Shown: positions 8,023-15,658 of the stretch, in pieces
How positions within the stretch are numbered: position 1 is the stretch's first letter
How the letters are laid out: each line of letters starts with the position of its first letter
Notes under the pieces: generated by a model
The model's input: only the letters and a program-made list of their open reading frames with translations
Databases searched by the model: none
Told to the model about the DNA's origin: nothing
Program-made: the position numbers and the translations under genes
Source: Promethearchaeota archaeon
GTDB taxonomy: Archaea > Asgardarchaeota > Lokiarchaeia > Sigynarchaeales > SOKP01
Direction: 5' to 3'
NCBI GenBank assembly: GCA_016839845.1
Contig: JAEOTL010000462.1
Span: 1-17,390, forward strand
Length of the DNA stretch: 17,390 nucleotides

Positions 8023-9156
8023 TTGGTGATAATCTTTAATCTCGAATCAATTGACTTTTCACGGATCGGTCCAATTTTTGGATTTTCTTTTCGGGATTCT
8101 TTAAAACTTATAATGTCAAATGGTTTCATCCCGGTAAAGCATTATATGCGTATTGTGTTTATTAATACAATCAGTATTGTTGGAATCTTATTCCGGATAC
8201 GCGAATATCTACTTTATGATAGGCATCTAAAGAATTATAAGTTACCCTCAGATCCTATTTTTATTATTGGTCATTGGAGAAGTGGTACAACCCATCTCCA
8301 TAACCTTCTCTGCCAAGATCCTCAATTCGGTTTCATAACCATGCTTCAAGCTTCATTTCCTAAGTCGTTCCTGAGCACTAGCTTTTTTAGCTTTTTTATG
8401 AGGACGTTTCTTCCTGAAACGCGTCCTATGGATAATATTCGAATGGGAGTTGAAGAGACTCAAGAGGATGAGATGGCTTTAGGTAATATTTTTCCATATA
8501 CTCTTTATAATGCATGGTATTTTCCTAAACGAATAATAGAATATTATCATAAGTACGTAAGATTCAAGAGGATATCCCCAAGAATTAAAAAAGCCTGGAA
8601 AAAGGGCTATAATTACTTACTAAGAAAAACTACCTTCAATATGGGAGGTAAACAGTTAGTTCTAAAAAATCCCGCTAATACAGCTCGTATAAAATTCTTA
8701 TTAGAATTATACCCTAATGCAAAATTCATTCACATCTTTCGGAATCCCTATACCATCTATTTATCAACCCGGTATTTCTATAAAAAAACGATGGAGAATT
8801 TCATGTTCCAAAATGTTTCAAATACCCTAATTGAGGATAGTATCATAAAGATATACAAGGATATGATGGAATGTTATTTCACTGAAAAGAAATTGATCCC
8901 TAAAGGAAATTTGGTTGAAATAAAGTTTGAAGATTTGGAAAAAGACGCTATTGGACAATTAAAAAGGATTTATGATATCCTAAATCTTCCTGGAATCGAC
9001 AATAGCAGATCGAGTATTGAAGATTATCTTGAGCAACAAAAAAATTACAAAAAAAATAAATTCCAGTTGTCAAAAGGTATAATAGATAAAATAGAGAAAC
9101 AATGGGGATTCACAATAAAGAAATGGGGTTATAAAATCCCTGAATCTACTTTTTAG
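8023..9156 (+). CDS. PAPS-dependent sulfotransferase family protein (Sulfotransfer_3-like)
   Basis: 377 residues. It would transfer a sulfuryl group from PAPS to an unidentified acceptor such as a lipid, glycan or small molecule. The 5'-phosphosulfate loop is visible at residues 81-90 (IIGHWRSGTT, followed by HLHNLL). A 'VLKNP' segment lies at 213-217, and the 3'-phosphate-binding region at 235-252 has the FRNP-x8-STR pattern. A Lys/Asn-rich 'KNYKKNKF' near 340-347 is typical of the C-terminus in this family. Residues 40-58 are hydrophobic and may associate with membrane. The start is TTG at 8023 or GTG at 8026; the first in-frame ATG (8113, residue 31) would remove part of the usual N-terminal region. 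The upstream TATA box position favours the TTG/GTG choice. The 3' end overlaps the convergent QueG-like gene by 11 bp. The family call is firm; the substrate is unknown. Confidence 0.88.
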   Translation: MVIIFNLESIDFSRIGPIFGFSFRDSLKLIMSNGFIPVKHYMRIVFINTISIVGILFRIREYLLYDRHLKNYKLPSDPIFIIGHWRSGTTHLHNLLCQDPQFGFITMLQASFPKSFLSTSFFSFFMRTFLPETRPMDNIRMGVEETQEDEMALGNIFPYTLYNAWYFPKRIIEYYHKYVRFKRISPRIKKAWKKGYNYLLRKTTFNMGGKQLVLKNPANTARIKFLLELYPNAKFIHIFRNPYTIYLSTRYFYKKTMENFMFQNVSNTLIEDSIIKIYKDMMECYFTEKKLIPKGNLVEIKFEDLEKDAIGQLKRIYDILNLPGIDNSRSSIEDYLEQQKNYKKNKFQLSKGIIDKIEKQWGFTIKKWGYKIPESTF

Positions 9157-10012
9157 GATGTCCAAGGGGACATACCTTCAAGCAATACGAACAATAGTTA
9201 TTATTCACCAGACTATCAATGCACTTTTTTCGATCAATATGAGTTATTGCCGGAGAGTTTTCATGATAAATTGGAGTTTCATATGTAGCTCCCCCTCTAC
9301 ATTCTCTTACACAAGCTCCACAATTCTTACAAAAATCCTCAAATTCCTTTAAATCCTTCCCAACTGAACCTGATATTTCTGCATCAGTTGTTATTATTCC
9401 CCATCTTTGACGTGGCCCATATTCAGGAGTAATTACAAGTCCGTTTCTCCCCATAAATCCTAAACCTGCTGCTACAGCATGAGGAGGGTATAACATTTTG
9501 CCACCAAATGGGTGATGTGCTTCACTTTTATAACCTTTACTTTTCAGATACTCTGTTAACTCTATAGTTATTTCCCCCAGTTCATAATAAACCCGGAAAG
9601 CTTCAATACCACAGTAAATACTAGGTGCTTCTTTAATCTGACTCCAATCCATTTCCATTCCTAAAATAATCGAGTTTTTTCCGTAGACTTTAAGATTGTA
9701 AAATACAAATTCTTCTCTAAGGGGAGTATAACCTATTAGATCCACACCCAGGTTCTTAGCTTTATCTTCAAATTCTTTCCAAAATGCAGGGGTAGTTTGA
9801 GTTTGGGTATTATTTTCGTTTCCGTGTTTTGTTTCTCTTCCCTTCTGAAATCCTTTAAATGTTTCTTGTAGATAAATACTGTATTTTTTTGACATTTCAG
9901 GGTCAACCTTATTATCAGATTTTGTTCTCATCCTAAAGAGTTCTGTGGGAACTACAAACTTAAGGTTTTCATTTTTACCAATATATGTTGGTTCTATCCC
10001 GATTTCAGACAA
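9146..10012 (-). CDS. QueG-like (epoxyqueuosine reductase/RdhA-related) double 4Fe-4S protein
   Basis: 288 residues. The core is recognisable from 'AAGLGFMGRNGLVITPEYG' at 181-199, a signature shared by QueG and related corrinoid iron-sulfur reductases. Two ferredoxin-like motifs follow: C228/C231/C234/C238 and C264/C274/C277/C281. There is no Tat signal, which argues against a respiratory dehalogenase. It ends directly after the second cluster and lacks the C-terminal HEAT-like extension of bacterial QueG. The first about 75 residues are polar and low-complexity and do not match QueG. The start is uncertain: the longest frame begins with TTG at 10012, just after an in-frame TAG and close behind an AGGA; in-frame ATGs occur at residues 28 and 40. 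It could be a redox enzyme on an unknown substrate. No queuosine gene is nearby. Confidence 0.78.
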   Translation of the reverse strand: MSEIGIEPTYIGKNENLKFVVPTELFRMRTKSDNKVDPEMSKKYSIYLQETFKGFQKGRETKHGNENNTQTQTTPAFWKEFEDKAKNLGVDLIGYTPLREEFVFYNLKVYGKNSIILGMEMDWSQIKEAPSIYCGIEAFRVYYELGEITIELTEYLKSKGYKSEAHHPFGGKMLYPPHAVAAGLGFMGRNGLVITPEYGPRQRWGIITTDAEISGSVGKDLKEFEDFCKNCGACVRECRGGATYETPIYHENSPAITHIDRKKCIDSLVNNNYCSYCLKVCPLGHPKK

Positions 10013-10082
10013 TTCCTAATCAACTCTAAAATAAAATACTAAAATTTTTAGTTTTCCTCATATTTAATATAATATAAAGATA

Positions 10083-13000
10083 ATGGTTACCAAGATTAAT
10101 CCTCTGAATTATAGATGCCCCTTTTGCGGTAACGAACTCACATCAAAGATTACTAAGTGTTTCAACATCTATTGTCGAGGACATAAATTCAATGTAGGAA
10201 ATTTAGTAATTAATAGGTTGAATCCTGATTTAGGGATAGGAAAGATAATAAGAATTATCGAGGTCCCTGTTTCTAAATCCCTTGATGATGAGGATACACA
10301 AATTCTGAAGAAGTATAAAGTGCTTTTTAAAAATAGTGTAATAAGAGTTCTCCATCCTATAGATCTAATTCATTATATTTATGAGGTTAATGACAAGATT
10401 GAGACCAAACAGGGGTTGGGTGTTATAAATTCAAAAGATTTTATTATCAAAGATGGAGCGATTTCTTATGAGTTTCTCAAAGAAAATGGCAAGAAGGTTC
10501 AACTTGATGAAACTGAAATATATGCGAAATACACTCCTAAAATCGAGACAATGATCTCACAGCAAAGAATTGATCCTCCCAGACAGTTCTTAATTAAATA
10601 TTGGGCAAATTTGTTTCATTCTTATTATACTTCCTATCAAATTAAATGTATTACTAATTCTCGTTTGTCATTGATGCAACACCAGATAAATGTGACTCAC
10701 AGATTATCTGAAGATTTCTTTCCTAGAATTATCCTCGCAGACGAAGTTGGCCTTGGGAAGACGATAGAAGCAGGTATTTATCTTAAAGAGATGATTGCAA
10801 GAAACCTAGCTGAAAGAGTTTTGATTATTGTTCCTGCTTCCCTCGTAAAACAATGGCAATTCGAGATGTCAAACAAATTTCATATTTCCTTTACGATTTA
10901 TGATGGAAAGAAGGTTAAAGAGTTACAGCGTGAAGGAAAATATACCAGTGCTGAGAAATTGCACAACCCCTTTTTATACGATAATTTTATTATCTGTTCT
11001 CTTCAATTTGCACGGAATAAAAAGTATATTGAGTTATTATCCGCAATCTCCTGGGATGTAGTTATCTTTGATGAGGCACATCACCTAAGAAGATATCTAT
11101 CCAATTCAACAACAGGGAGATACCGAGAAACTCTTAACTACGAATTAGCACGAAATCTGAGTTCCTCTTCAGAATGTATGCTACTTCTGACAGCAACCCC
11201 CTTACAACTCCATTCATTTGAATTACATTCTCTAATTGAATTAATACACCCCGAAGCGTTTGAGACATTTAGCGATTTCGAACATTTTCGTAAGAACATG
11301 CCATTCATAAATTTGTTAATTACTAACATAAAACAAATTGATAAACTTAATAATTTTGAAGTGAAGAATACTGTAAAATTGCTTAAAGATCTTCGGTATA
11401 TAGATAAAAATAAGAATACAGAGAAAGTTTTAATGGAAATTAAAAGTGAACCAATCCAGCAAAAAATACTAGAAAAAATCGAAAAAGATCACACACTTTC
11501 AAAATTTCTTATTCGGAATCGTAAAAAGAATGTATTTACAGAGGATCGTCTTAATAAGCGAGTCGTTCATACGATCATTGTAAATCCTACTCAGGAAGAA
11601 TTAAATATTTACAATGAAATACGGCTGTATCTTGCTCAAATCTATAATTCCTCACCAAGTAAAGAAAATGTAGGATTAGGTTTCGTTATAACGACCCTTC
11701 AGAAATTAATAACTAGCTCAAAATACGCTATTTTGAAGAGTCTTGAAAGAAGATTAGAGCAAATTGACCGTTATAAAGATATTTTTCTTGATTTGGATGC
11801 TTTTAAAGCGGAAGATCCAGAATTTTTCGAATTAGAGGTTGAAGAAGAATTTTTAGATTCGGATATCTTCGAAAAATATAAAGATGAATTAACAGAAGAA
11901 CAAATTGAGTACGGGGCAGATGTATTTAATCAAGAAAAAATTTTAAGAGAGTTTTATAATAAACTAAAAAAGATTCCTTATGATTCAAAATCAGATAGGT
12001 TATTGGAAGTTATTGAACAAATTCTTTCCCAAAATCCTAAAGAAAAAATAATAATTTTTACGCAATTTGTTGATACTCTCTTTTATTTAAAATATCTTTT
12101 AGAATCTCAAAAGAAGACCATATTGGTAGAAGTATTTTATGGGGGATTAGATAAAGACCAAAAAGATGAGGCTGTTGAAAGGTTTAAAAACAGTCAGGAA
12201 TGTTCAGTTCTCATCTCAACAGAGATAGGGGGAGAAGGGAGAAATTTTCAGTTTTGCAGAACACTCATAAATTTTGATTTACCTTGGAATCCTATGAAAT
12301 TAGAACAGAGAATAGGACGTTTGGATAGAATCGGGCAGGAGTCTCGAGAGATATTTATATATAACTTCTATATGGAAGGAACAGTTGAAACCGATGTTGT
12401 CTATGCCCTCATAAAGAGAATTAATTTGTTTGAAGAGTCAATAGGCATCTTAGAACCTATTATTGGACGAATTGAGAAGGATCTTAAGAATGTAATTTTC
12501 GCTGTAGATGATGGCAAGAGACGAAAACAACTTAATCAATTCTATCGGAGTCTTGATGAAGAGATTAAGAAAGCAAAAGAAATTGAAATGCAACTTGATG
12601 ACTTAATGATAGATAAACGATCCTTCCAAATGGACGGTTTAATTAGTTCTCTAGCATCCTGTATTGACGTTAAACTAACTCATGATGAATTATATTTACT
12701 TATGAGATATTTCTTTGACCTTAAAATTGAAAATTATGGTGATCTAAAAGATATAAAAGATCAGGAAGTTGTGTTAAAAGAACCTAATAAGTTTATTACT
12801 AAGATCATCATTAATGACGAATTACGTAGATCCTCAAAACACAAATTATCAGGACATGAGTTTACAGGAATCTTTGATTTAGATTATGCAAGAGAAAAAG
12901 AAAAATTCGATTTTTTCGCACTAGGTCATCCACTTATCAACACCGTCTTAGATTTTTGCAGAAACGATTCTTTTAAAGGAAAGTTTACATTGTTAAAATT

Positions 13001-13694
13001 AAAAAACAACGCAGAATTACAAGATTTAGGGATTCAAGATTCTATTAAGCAAGAGTTTTTTCTTTTTGTATTTGAAGTTAAATTCCAGGGATATATCATA
13101 GAAACCCAGATTATACCCGTTGTAATCGATGCAAAGGGAAACAAAATTGAGGAGTTAAAAAAATATATCCTAAATATTGAAAATTTTCATCAAATCTTTG
13201 ATATTAATGACCCTACAAATTTCAAGGCTTTTGATAAACAAGAAATTCTTAACTTGGAAACACATGCCAAAAGGATCGTAAAATCTAAAACATCTATTTG
13301 GAAAGATGAGATATTACAGCTAAATGATAAAATATTTGCAATGGAACAAGAGAAGAAGAAAAGAGTTTACAAGTACAACCGAAGAAGCTTAAGATTAAAA
13401 GCTGAATCAATTCACCAAATATTAGAGAGTAAAAAGAAAAACAAACCTACAGAGCGACAGCTCCAAAATATAAGAAATTTGACAGATAATTCTAAGAAAC
13501 AAGAACGAATAAGATCAATTGAGAAATTAAAAGAAGAGATACGATTCCTTGAAAAAGATGCTCAATCCATAGAAAAGAAACTCGATGAATTATCTTTTGA
13601 ATTTGAAGATCTAAAAAATGAGATGAAAAAAAGGAATCTTGGCAAATTTTATACCAATCTGCTCTCATTTGCAGTAATAATAATTCCTGATTAA
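10083..13694 (+). CDS. RapA/HepA-type SNF2-family ATPase with N-terminal zinc motif and C-terminal coiled coil
   Basis: 1203 residues, ATG start. A Cys4 motif (C12/C15/C26/C31) opens the protein, followed by two beta-rich segments (about 36-95 and 105-150) resembling the Tudor/KOW-like RapA N-domain. The SNF2 motor shows motif I DEVGLGKT (220-227), DEAHH (330-334), TATP (370-373), motif V ISTEIGGEGRNFQ (711-723) and motif VI QRIGRLDRIGQ (742-752). An acidic helical insert lies at about 560-635. Residues about 945-1016, starting 'GHPLINTVLDF', resemble the RapA C-terminal domain. Residues about 1065-1190 are predicted coiled coil. Bacterial RapA remodels stalled RNA polymerase; SNF2 proteins of similar layout also occur in defence loci such as DISARM. 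No drmA/B/C, methylase or nuclease gene is beside it here, so a transcription or chromatin remodelling role is the more neutral inference. It converges with the GTPase gene, 23 bp apart. Confidence 0.88.
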   Translation: MVTKINPLNYRCPFCGNELTSKITKCFNIYCRGHKFNVGNLVINRLNPDLGIGKIIRIIEVPVSKSLDDEDTQILKKYKVLFKNSVIRVLHPIDLIHYIYEVNDKIETKQGLGVINSKDFIIKDGAISYEFLKENGKKVQLDETEIYAKYTPKIETMISQQRIDPPRQFLIKYWANLFHSYYTSYQIKCITNSRLSLMQHQINVTHRLSEDFFPRIILADEVGLGKTIEAGIYLKEMIARNLAERVLIIVPASLVKQWQFEMSNKFHISFTIYDGKKVKELQREGKYTSAEKLHNPFLYDNFIICSLQFARNKKYIELLSAISWDVVIFDEAHHLRRYLSNSTTGRYRETLNYELARNLSSSSECMLLLTATPLQLHSFELHSLIELIHPEAFETFSDFEHFRKNMPFINLLITNIKQIDKLNNFEVKNTVKLLKDLRYIDKNKNTEKVLMEIKSEPIQQKILEKIEKDHTLSKFLIRNRKKNVFTEDRLNKRVVHTIIVNPTQEELNIYNEIRLYLAQIYNSSPSKENVGLGFVITTLQKLITSSKYAILKSLERRLEQIDRYKDIFLDLDAFKAEDPEFFELEVEEEFLDSDIFEKYKDELTEEQIEYGADVFNQEKILREFYNKLKKIPYDSKSDRLLEVIEQILSQNPKEKIIIFTQFVDTLFYLKYLLESQKKTILVEVFYGGLDKDQKDEAVERFKNSQECSVLISTEIGGEGRNFQFCRTLINFDLPWNPMKLEQRIGRLDRIGQESREIFIYNFYMEGTVETDVVYALIKRINLFEESIGILEPIIGRIEKDLKNVIFAVDDGKRRKQLNQFYRSLDEEIKKAKEIEMQLDDLMIDKRSFQMDGLISSLASCIDVKLTHDELYLLMRYFFDLKIENYGDLKDIKDQEVVLKEPNKFITKIIINDELRRSSKHKLSGHEFTGIFDLDYAREKEKFDFFALGHPLINTVLDFCRNDSFKGKFTLLKLKNNAELQDLGIQDSIKQEFFLFVFEVKFQGYIIETQIIPVVIDAKGNKIEELKKYILNIENFHQIFDINDPTNFKAFDKQEILNLETHAKRIVKSKTSIWKDEILQLNDKIFAMEQEKKKRVYKYNRRSLRLKAESIHQILESKKKNKPTERQLQNIRNLTDNSKKQERIRSIEKLKEEIRFLEKDAQSIEKKLDELSFEFEDLKNEMKKRNLGKFYTNLLSFAVIIIPD

Positions 13695-13717
13695 TCACAG
13701 CTAATTAGAGTAATTCT

Positions 13718-14254
13718 TTAGGAATTTTGTTCCCTCATTAGGTGTGTTAACTCGAGAAAAGCTTTCTCAACATTTTCTCCTGTTTTAGCAGAAGTTTCGA
13801 TATATATGCTATTTTCTTTCTCGGCTAGTGAATTTGGTTCATTTTTTTTTATCGTTTCTCCAACTTCTGAGATCAAATCAGATTTGTTGCCAATTATAAT
13901 TATAGGAATCCTCTCTTTAACCATACTCCGTAGATCTGAAAGCCATTTTTTCATACCAACAAATGTTTGTGATCTGGAAAGATCGAAGACCAATAATGCG
14001 CCATTAGTACCCTCAAAGAAACTACGCCGTAAAACCTTAAAGCGTTCTTGGCCACCCATGTCCCAGATTTGAAGTTTCGCATACTGACCCTCCTCATATT
14101 TGACATCTTTAGCTGAAATGTCTACACCAACAGTAAACTGATAAGTTTTTTCAAAGCAATTCTCTACAAATCTTCTCAAAAGGCTCGATTTACCTACAGC
14201 GCCATCACCGATAAGAACCACTTTGAAAGTAAAAGTGTGTATGTCTGTAGTCAT
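13718..14254 (-). CDS. Ras/Rab-like small GTPase
   Basis: 178 residues, a normal length for one GTPase domain. All G-boxes are visible: P-loop GDGAVGKSS (16-24), switch I threonine T41 in 'FTVGVD', G3 'WDMGGQERF' (64-72), G4 NKSD (123-126) and G5 ETSAK (153-157). Overall it is most like Rab/Ras (FEKTYQFTVGVDI, ERFKVLRRSFF), but G3 reads DMGGQ rather than the DTAGQ of most Ras/Rab proteins, so it is Arf-like at that site. The C-terminus (MREQNS) has no cysteine, so the prenylation anchor of eukaryotic Rabs is absent and membrane contact would need a partner. Such GTPases are abundant in Asgard archaea. It lies 38 bp downstream of the DUF364 gene on the same strand; an AT-rich run at about 14270-14290 could also give it its own promoter. 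No GAP or GEF gene is adjacent. Confidence 0.95.
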   Translation of the reverse strand: MTTDIHTFTFKVVLIGDGAVGKSSLLRRFVENCFEKTYQFTVGVDISAKDVKYEEGQYAKLQIWDMGGQERFKVLRRSFFEGTNGALLVFDLSRSQTFVGMKKWLSDLRSMVKERIPIIIIGNKSDLISEVGETIKKNEPNSLAEKENSIYIETSAKTGENVEKAFLELTHLMREQNS

Positions 14255-14292
14255 TGGGAAATACTTATCTTTAATTTTAAAAAAATAATATA

Positions 14293-15105
14293 TTATGCCT
14301 TTATTAAATTGTACTTTTTCCCATATTGTTTAAACAATTTTGTCCCTCCACCTTCTTGTATGACTCGTAGTGCTGATTCTGAGTCAAGAATTTCCATACC
14401 CCCAACAACGTCAACCCCGTATTTGAATAGGATATCTGGCAATGTACTAACAGATGGACCAATAATTACTATTTTTCCTGCTTTTTTTAAGAATAAATTC
14501 AATATAGATTCGATAGAATCGTTTATTAATGCAGTTCCAGTAGTGAACAACACATCTATGTTTAGTTCTTCAGGCTTTAATTGTTCTACCGTATTTTTAA
14601 AATGAAACTCTTTGAATTCTGCTGTAATATCGATTGAATCTTCTATTATAGTGATATTCGTTGTTCTTTTCTGAAGATTCCGGATAAACGGCTTCATTAA
14701 TCCAATTATTGTGACAGTGGTGCTTTTTTTAATATTTAAGTAATCTAGAATATCGCCTTTAACTTCCTGGTGTGTAGTTACTGTTTTGAATAAGTGTTGA
14801 GATGCGGCGTTCAGAGCAGCTATCCCAATTATTTTGTTTATACTAGGAGGACGATAACTCCAGCTCAGTAATTCTAAAAGAGGTTGATTAGCAAGATTTC
14901 CAGCAAAATTTATTTTACTACAATCTGTAGCGTTAATTATTTTAGTTAGAGTAGATGCCACTCCAAGGATTGTCTTATTCTCATGCGTAAAAATTTCCAC
15001 TCCGGTATAACCCAACCCAATTACTACTCTTGATACTTTGGGAATAGGTATCTCTTTATTATTATAGATCTGTTTAATTCGTTCAACAGTTTTTTCTAGT
15101 ATCAT
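14293..15105 (-). CDS. DUF4213/DUF364 family protein
   Basis: 270 residues, ATG start. The N-terminal about 110 residues resemble DUF4213 ('IGIAALNAASQ' at 93-103). The C-terminal part is the DUF364 Rossmann-like domain, with 'TVTIIGLMKPF' (130-140), 'FTTGTALIND' (187-196), 'GPSVSTLPD' (216-224) and a Gly-rich end near 250-254. Members are often found with corrinoid, metal-chelate or methyl-transfer genes and have been suggested to handle heavy-metal cofactors, but their reaction is unproven. None of those partner genes is nearby. It precedes the GTPase gene by 38 bp and may be cotranscribed with it. No signal or membrane segment is seen, so it is likely cytoplasmic. Confidence 0.85.
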   Translation of the reverse strand: MILEKTVERIKQIYNNKEIPIPKVSRVVIGLGYTGVEIFTHENKTILGVASTLTKIINATDCSKINFAGNLANQPLLELLSWSYRPPSINKIIGIAALNAASQHLFKTVTTHQEVKGDILDYLNIKKSTTVTIIGLMKPFIRNLQKRTTNITIIEDSIDITAEFKEFHFKNTVEQLKPEELNIDVLFTTGTALINDSIESILNLFLKKAGKIVIIGPSVSTLPDILFKYGVDVVGGMEILDSESALRVIQEGGGTKLFKQYGKKYNLIKA

Positions 15106-15129
15106 ATGAACAAGACAAGTTTAATATCG

Positions 15130-15137
15130 TTTAAATA
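15130..15137 (-). promoter_or_regulatory. TATA box of the DUF364 gene
   Basis: On the minus strand the sequence reads TATTTAAA, centred about 26-29 bp before the ATG at 15105. That spacing matches the archaeal TATA-to-start-site distance, so the transcript would be leaderless or nearly so. No Shine-Dalgarno sequence is present in between, which agrees with this. Confidence 0.45.
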
Positions 15138-15187
15138 ATAGAATTGCTTATTTTGAATTAAAAATTATTCTTAATCGTGAGTATCCC

Positions 15188-15565
15188 ATGGAATATATAA
15201 TTATTGAAAATGAAAAAATTGGCTCAGTTAAAGCCAAACTTCTTACTGATAAGAACCCTAAGACGTGTGAAGCAATATGGAATGCGCTACCCTTTGAAGT
15301 AAACCTTTCTCGTTGGGGAGAAGAACTCTATGGTGAAATCCCCGTCTCTCTTGGAGAAGAAAACTCTCAAGTTGATTGCGAAGTTGGCGATGTGGGATTT
15401 TGGCCTAGTGGTAACGGATTTTGTATCTTTTTTGGGCCTACACCTGCAAGTTCCGGAGAAAAACCAAAAGCAGCATCCCCAGTAAATATATTTGCTAAGA
15501 TTGAAGGTGACCCCAAAATATTTCTACAGTTTTCATCATTTGCGGGACAAGTGAAAAAGGGTTAA
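15188..15565 (+). CDS. Cyclophilin-like fold protein (TM1367 type)
   Basis: 125 residues, ATG start, no signal peptide. It matches the compact cyclophilin-like family typified by Thermotoga TM1367. Visible hallmarks are the 'KTCEAIWNALP' helix (25-35), 'WGEELYGEIP' (43-52), and the central 'VGDVGFWPSGNGFCIFFGP' strand pair (66-84), followed by 'TPAS' (85-88) and 'SPVN' (97-100). The fold is cyclophilin-like, but proline isomerase activity has not been established for this family, and the role is unknown. It is transcribed divergently from the DUF364 gene across an 82-bp AT-rich spacer without an evident Shine-Dalgarno site. An 'AATTAAAAATTATT' run around 15155-15169 lies at a suitable distance to act as its TATA region. 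Confidence 0.85.
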   Translation: MEYIIIENEKIGSVKAKLLTDKNPKTCEAIWNALPFEVNLSRWGEELYGEIPVSLGEENSQVDCEVGDVGFWPSGNGFCIFFGPTPASSGEKPKAASPVNIFAKIEGDPKIFLQFSSFAGQVKKG

Positions 15566-15589
15566 TATATCATCTACGTATATCTATTT

Positions 15590-15615
15590 TTTCGTGAAGG
15601 GGCTGTTTCACGAAA
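15590..15615. promoter_or_regulatory. Perfect inverted repeat: candidate operator or terminator hairpin
   Basis: TTTCGTGAA (15590-15598) and TTCACGAAA (15607-15615) are exact reverse complements around an 8-nt spacer GGGGCTGT. The repeat begins 25 nt after the stop of the cyclophilin-like gene and ends 43 nt before the ATG of the LLM oxidoreductase. An A/T-rich candidate TATA stretch (15613-15637) lies immediately downstream. It could be a terminator stem-loop, but no T-run follows on the plus strand. The position just 5' of a TATA region fits a dimeric repressor or activator site equally well. Confidence 0.5.
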
Positions 15616-15658
15616 TATAAAAATATTAATAATATATAGGGAATAAAGTAATAATATT

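Noticed and set aside
9146..10012. Respiratory reductive dehalogenase
   Set aside because: No Tat signal and no RdhB-like membrane anchor gene; the shared signature is also found in QueG-like cytosolic proteins.
10083..13694. Defence island (DISARM-like) around the SNF2 ATPase
   Set aside because: None of the neighbours is a methylase, DUF1998 protein, PLD nuclease or other recognised defence component; one SNF2 gene is not enough.
13492..13698. Minus-strand open frame of 68 codons at the end of the SNF2 gene
   Set aside because: Antisense to the coiled-coil region; hydrophobic composition is expected from the reverse complement of Lys/Glu-rich codons.
13806..14605. Plus-strand open frames opposite the GTPase and DUF364 genes
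   Set aside because: Both are antisense to clearly conserved coding motifs and have no family resemblance.
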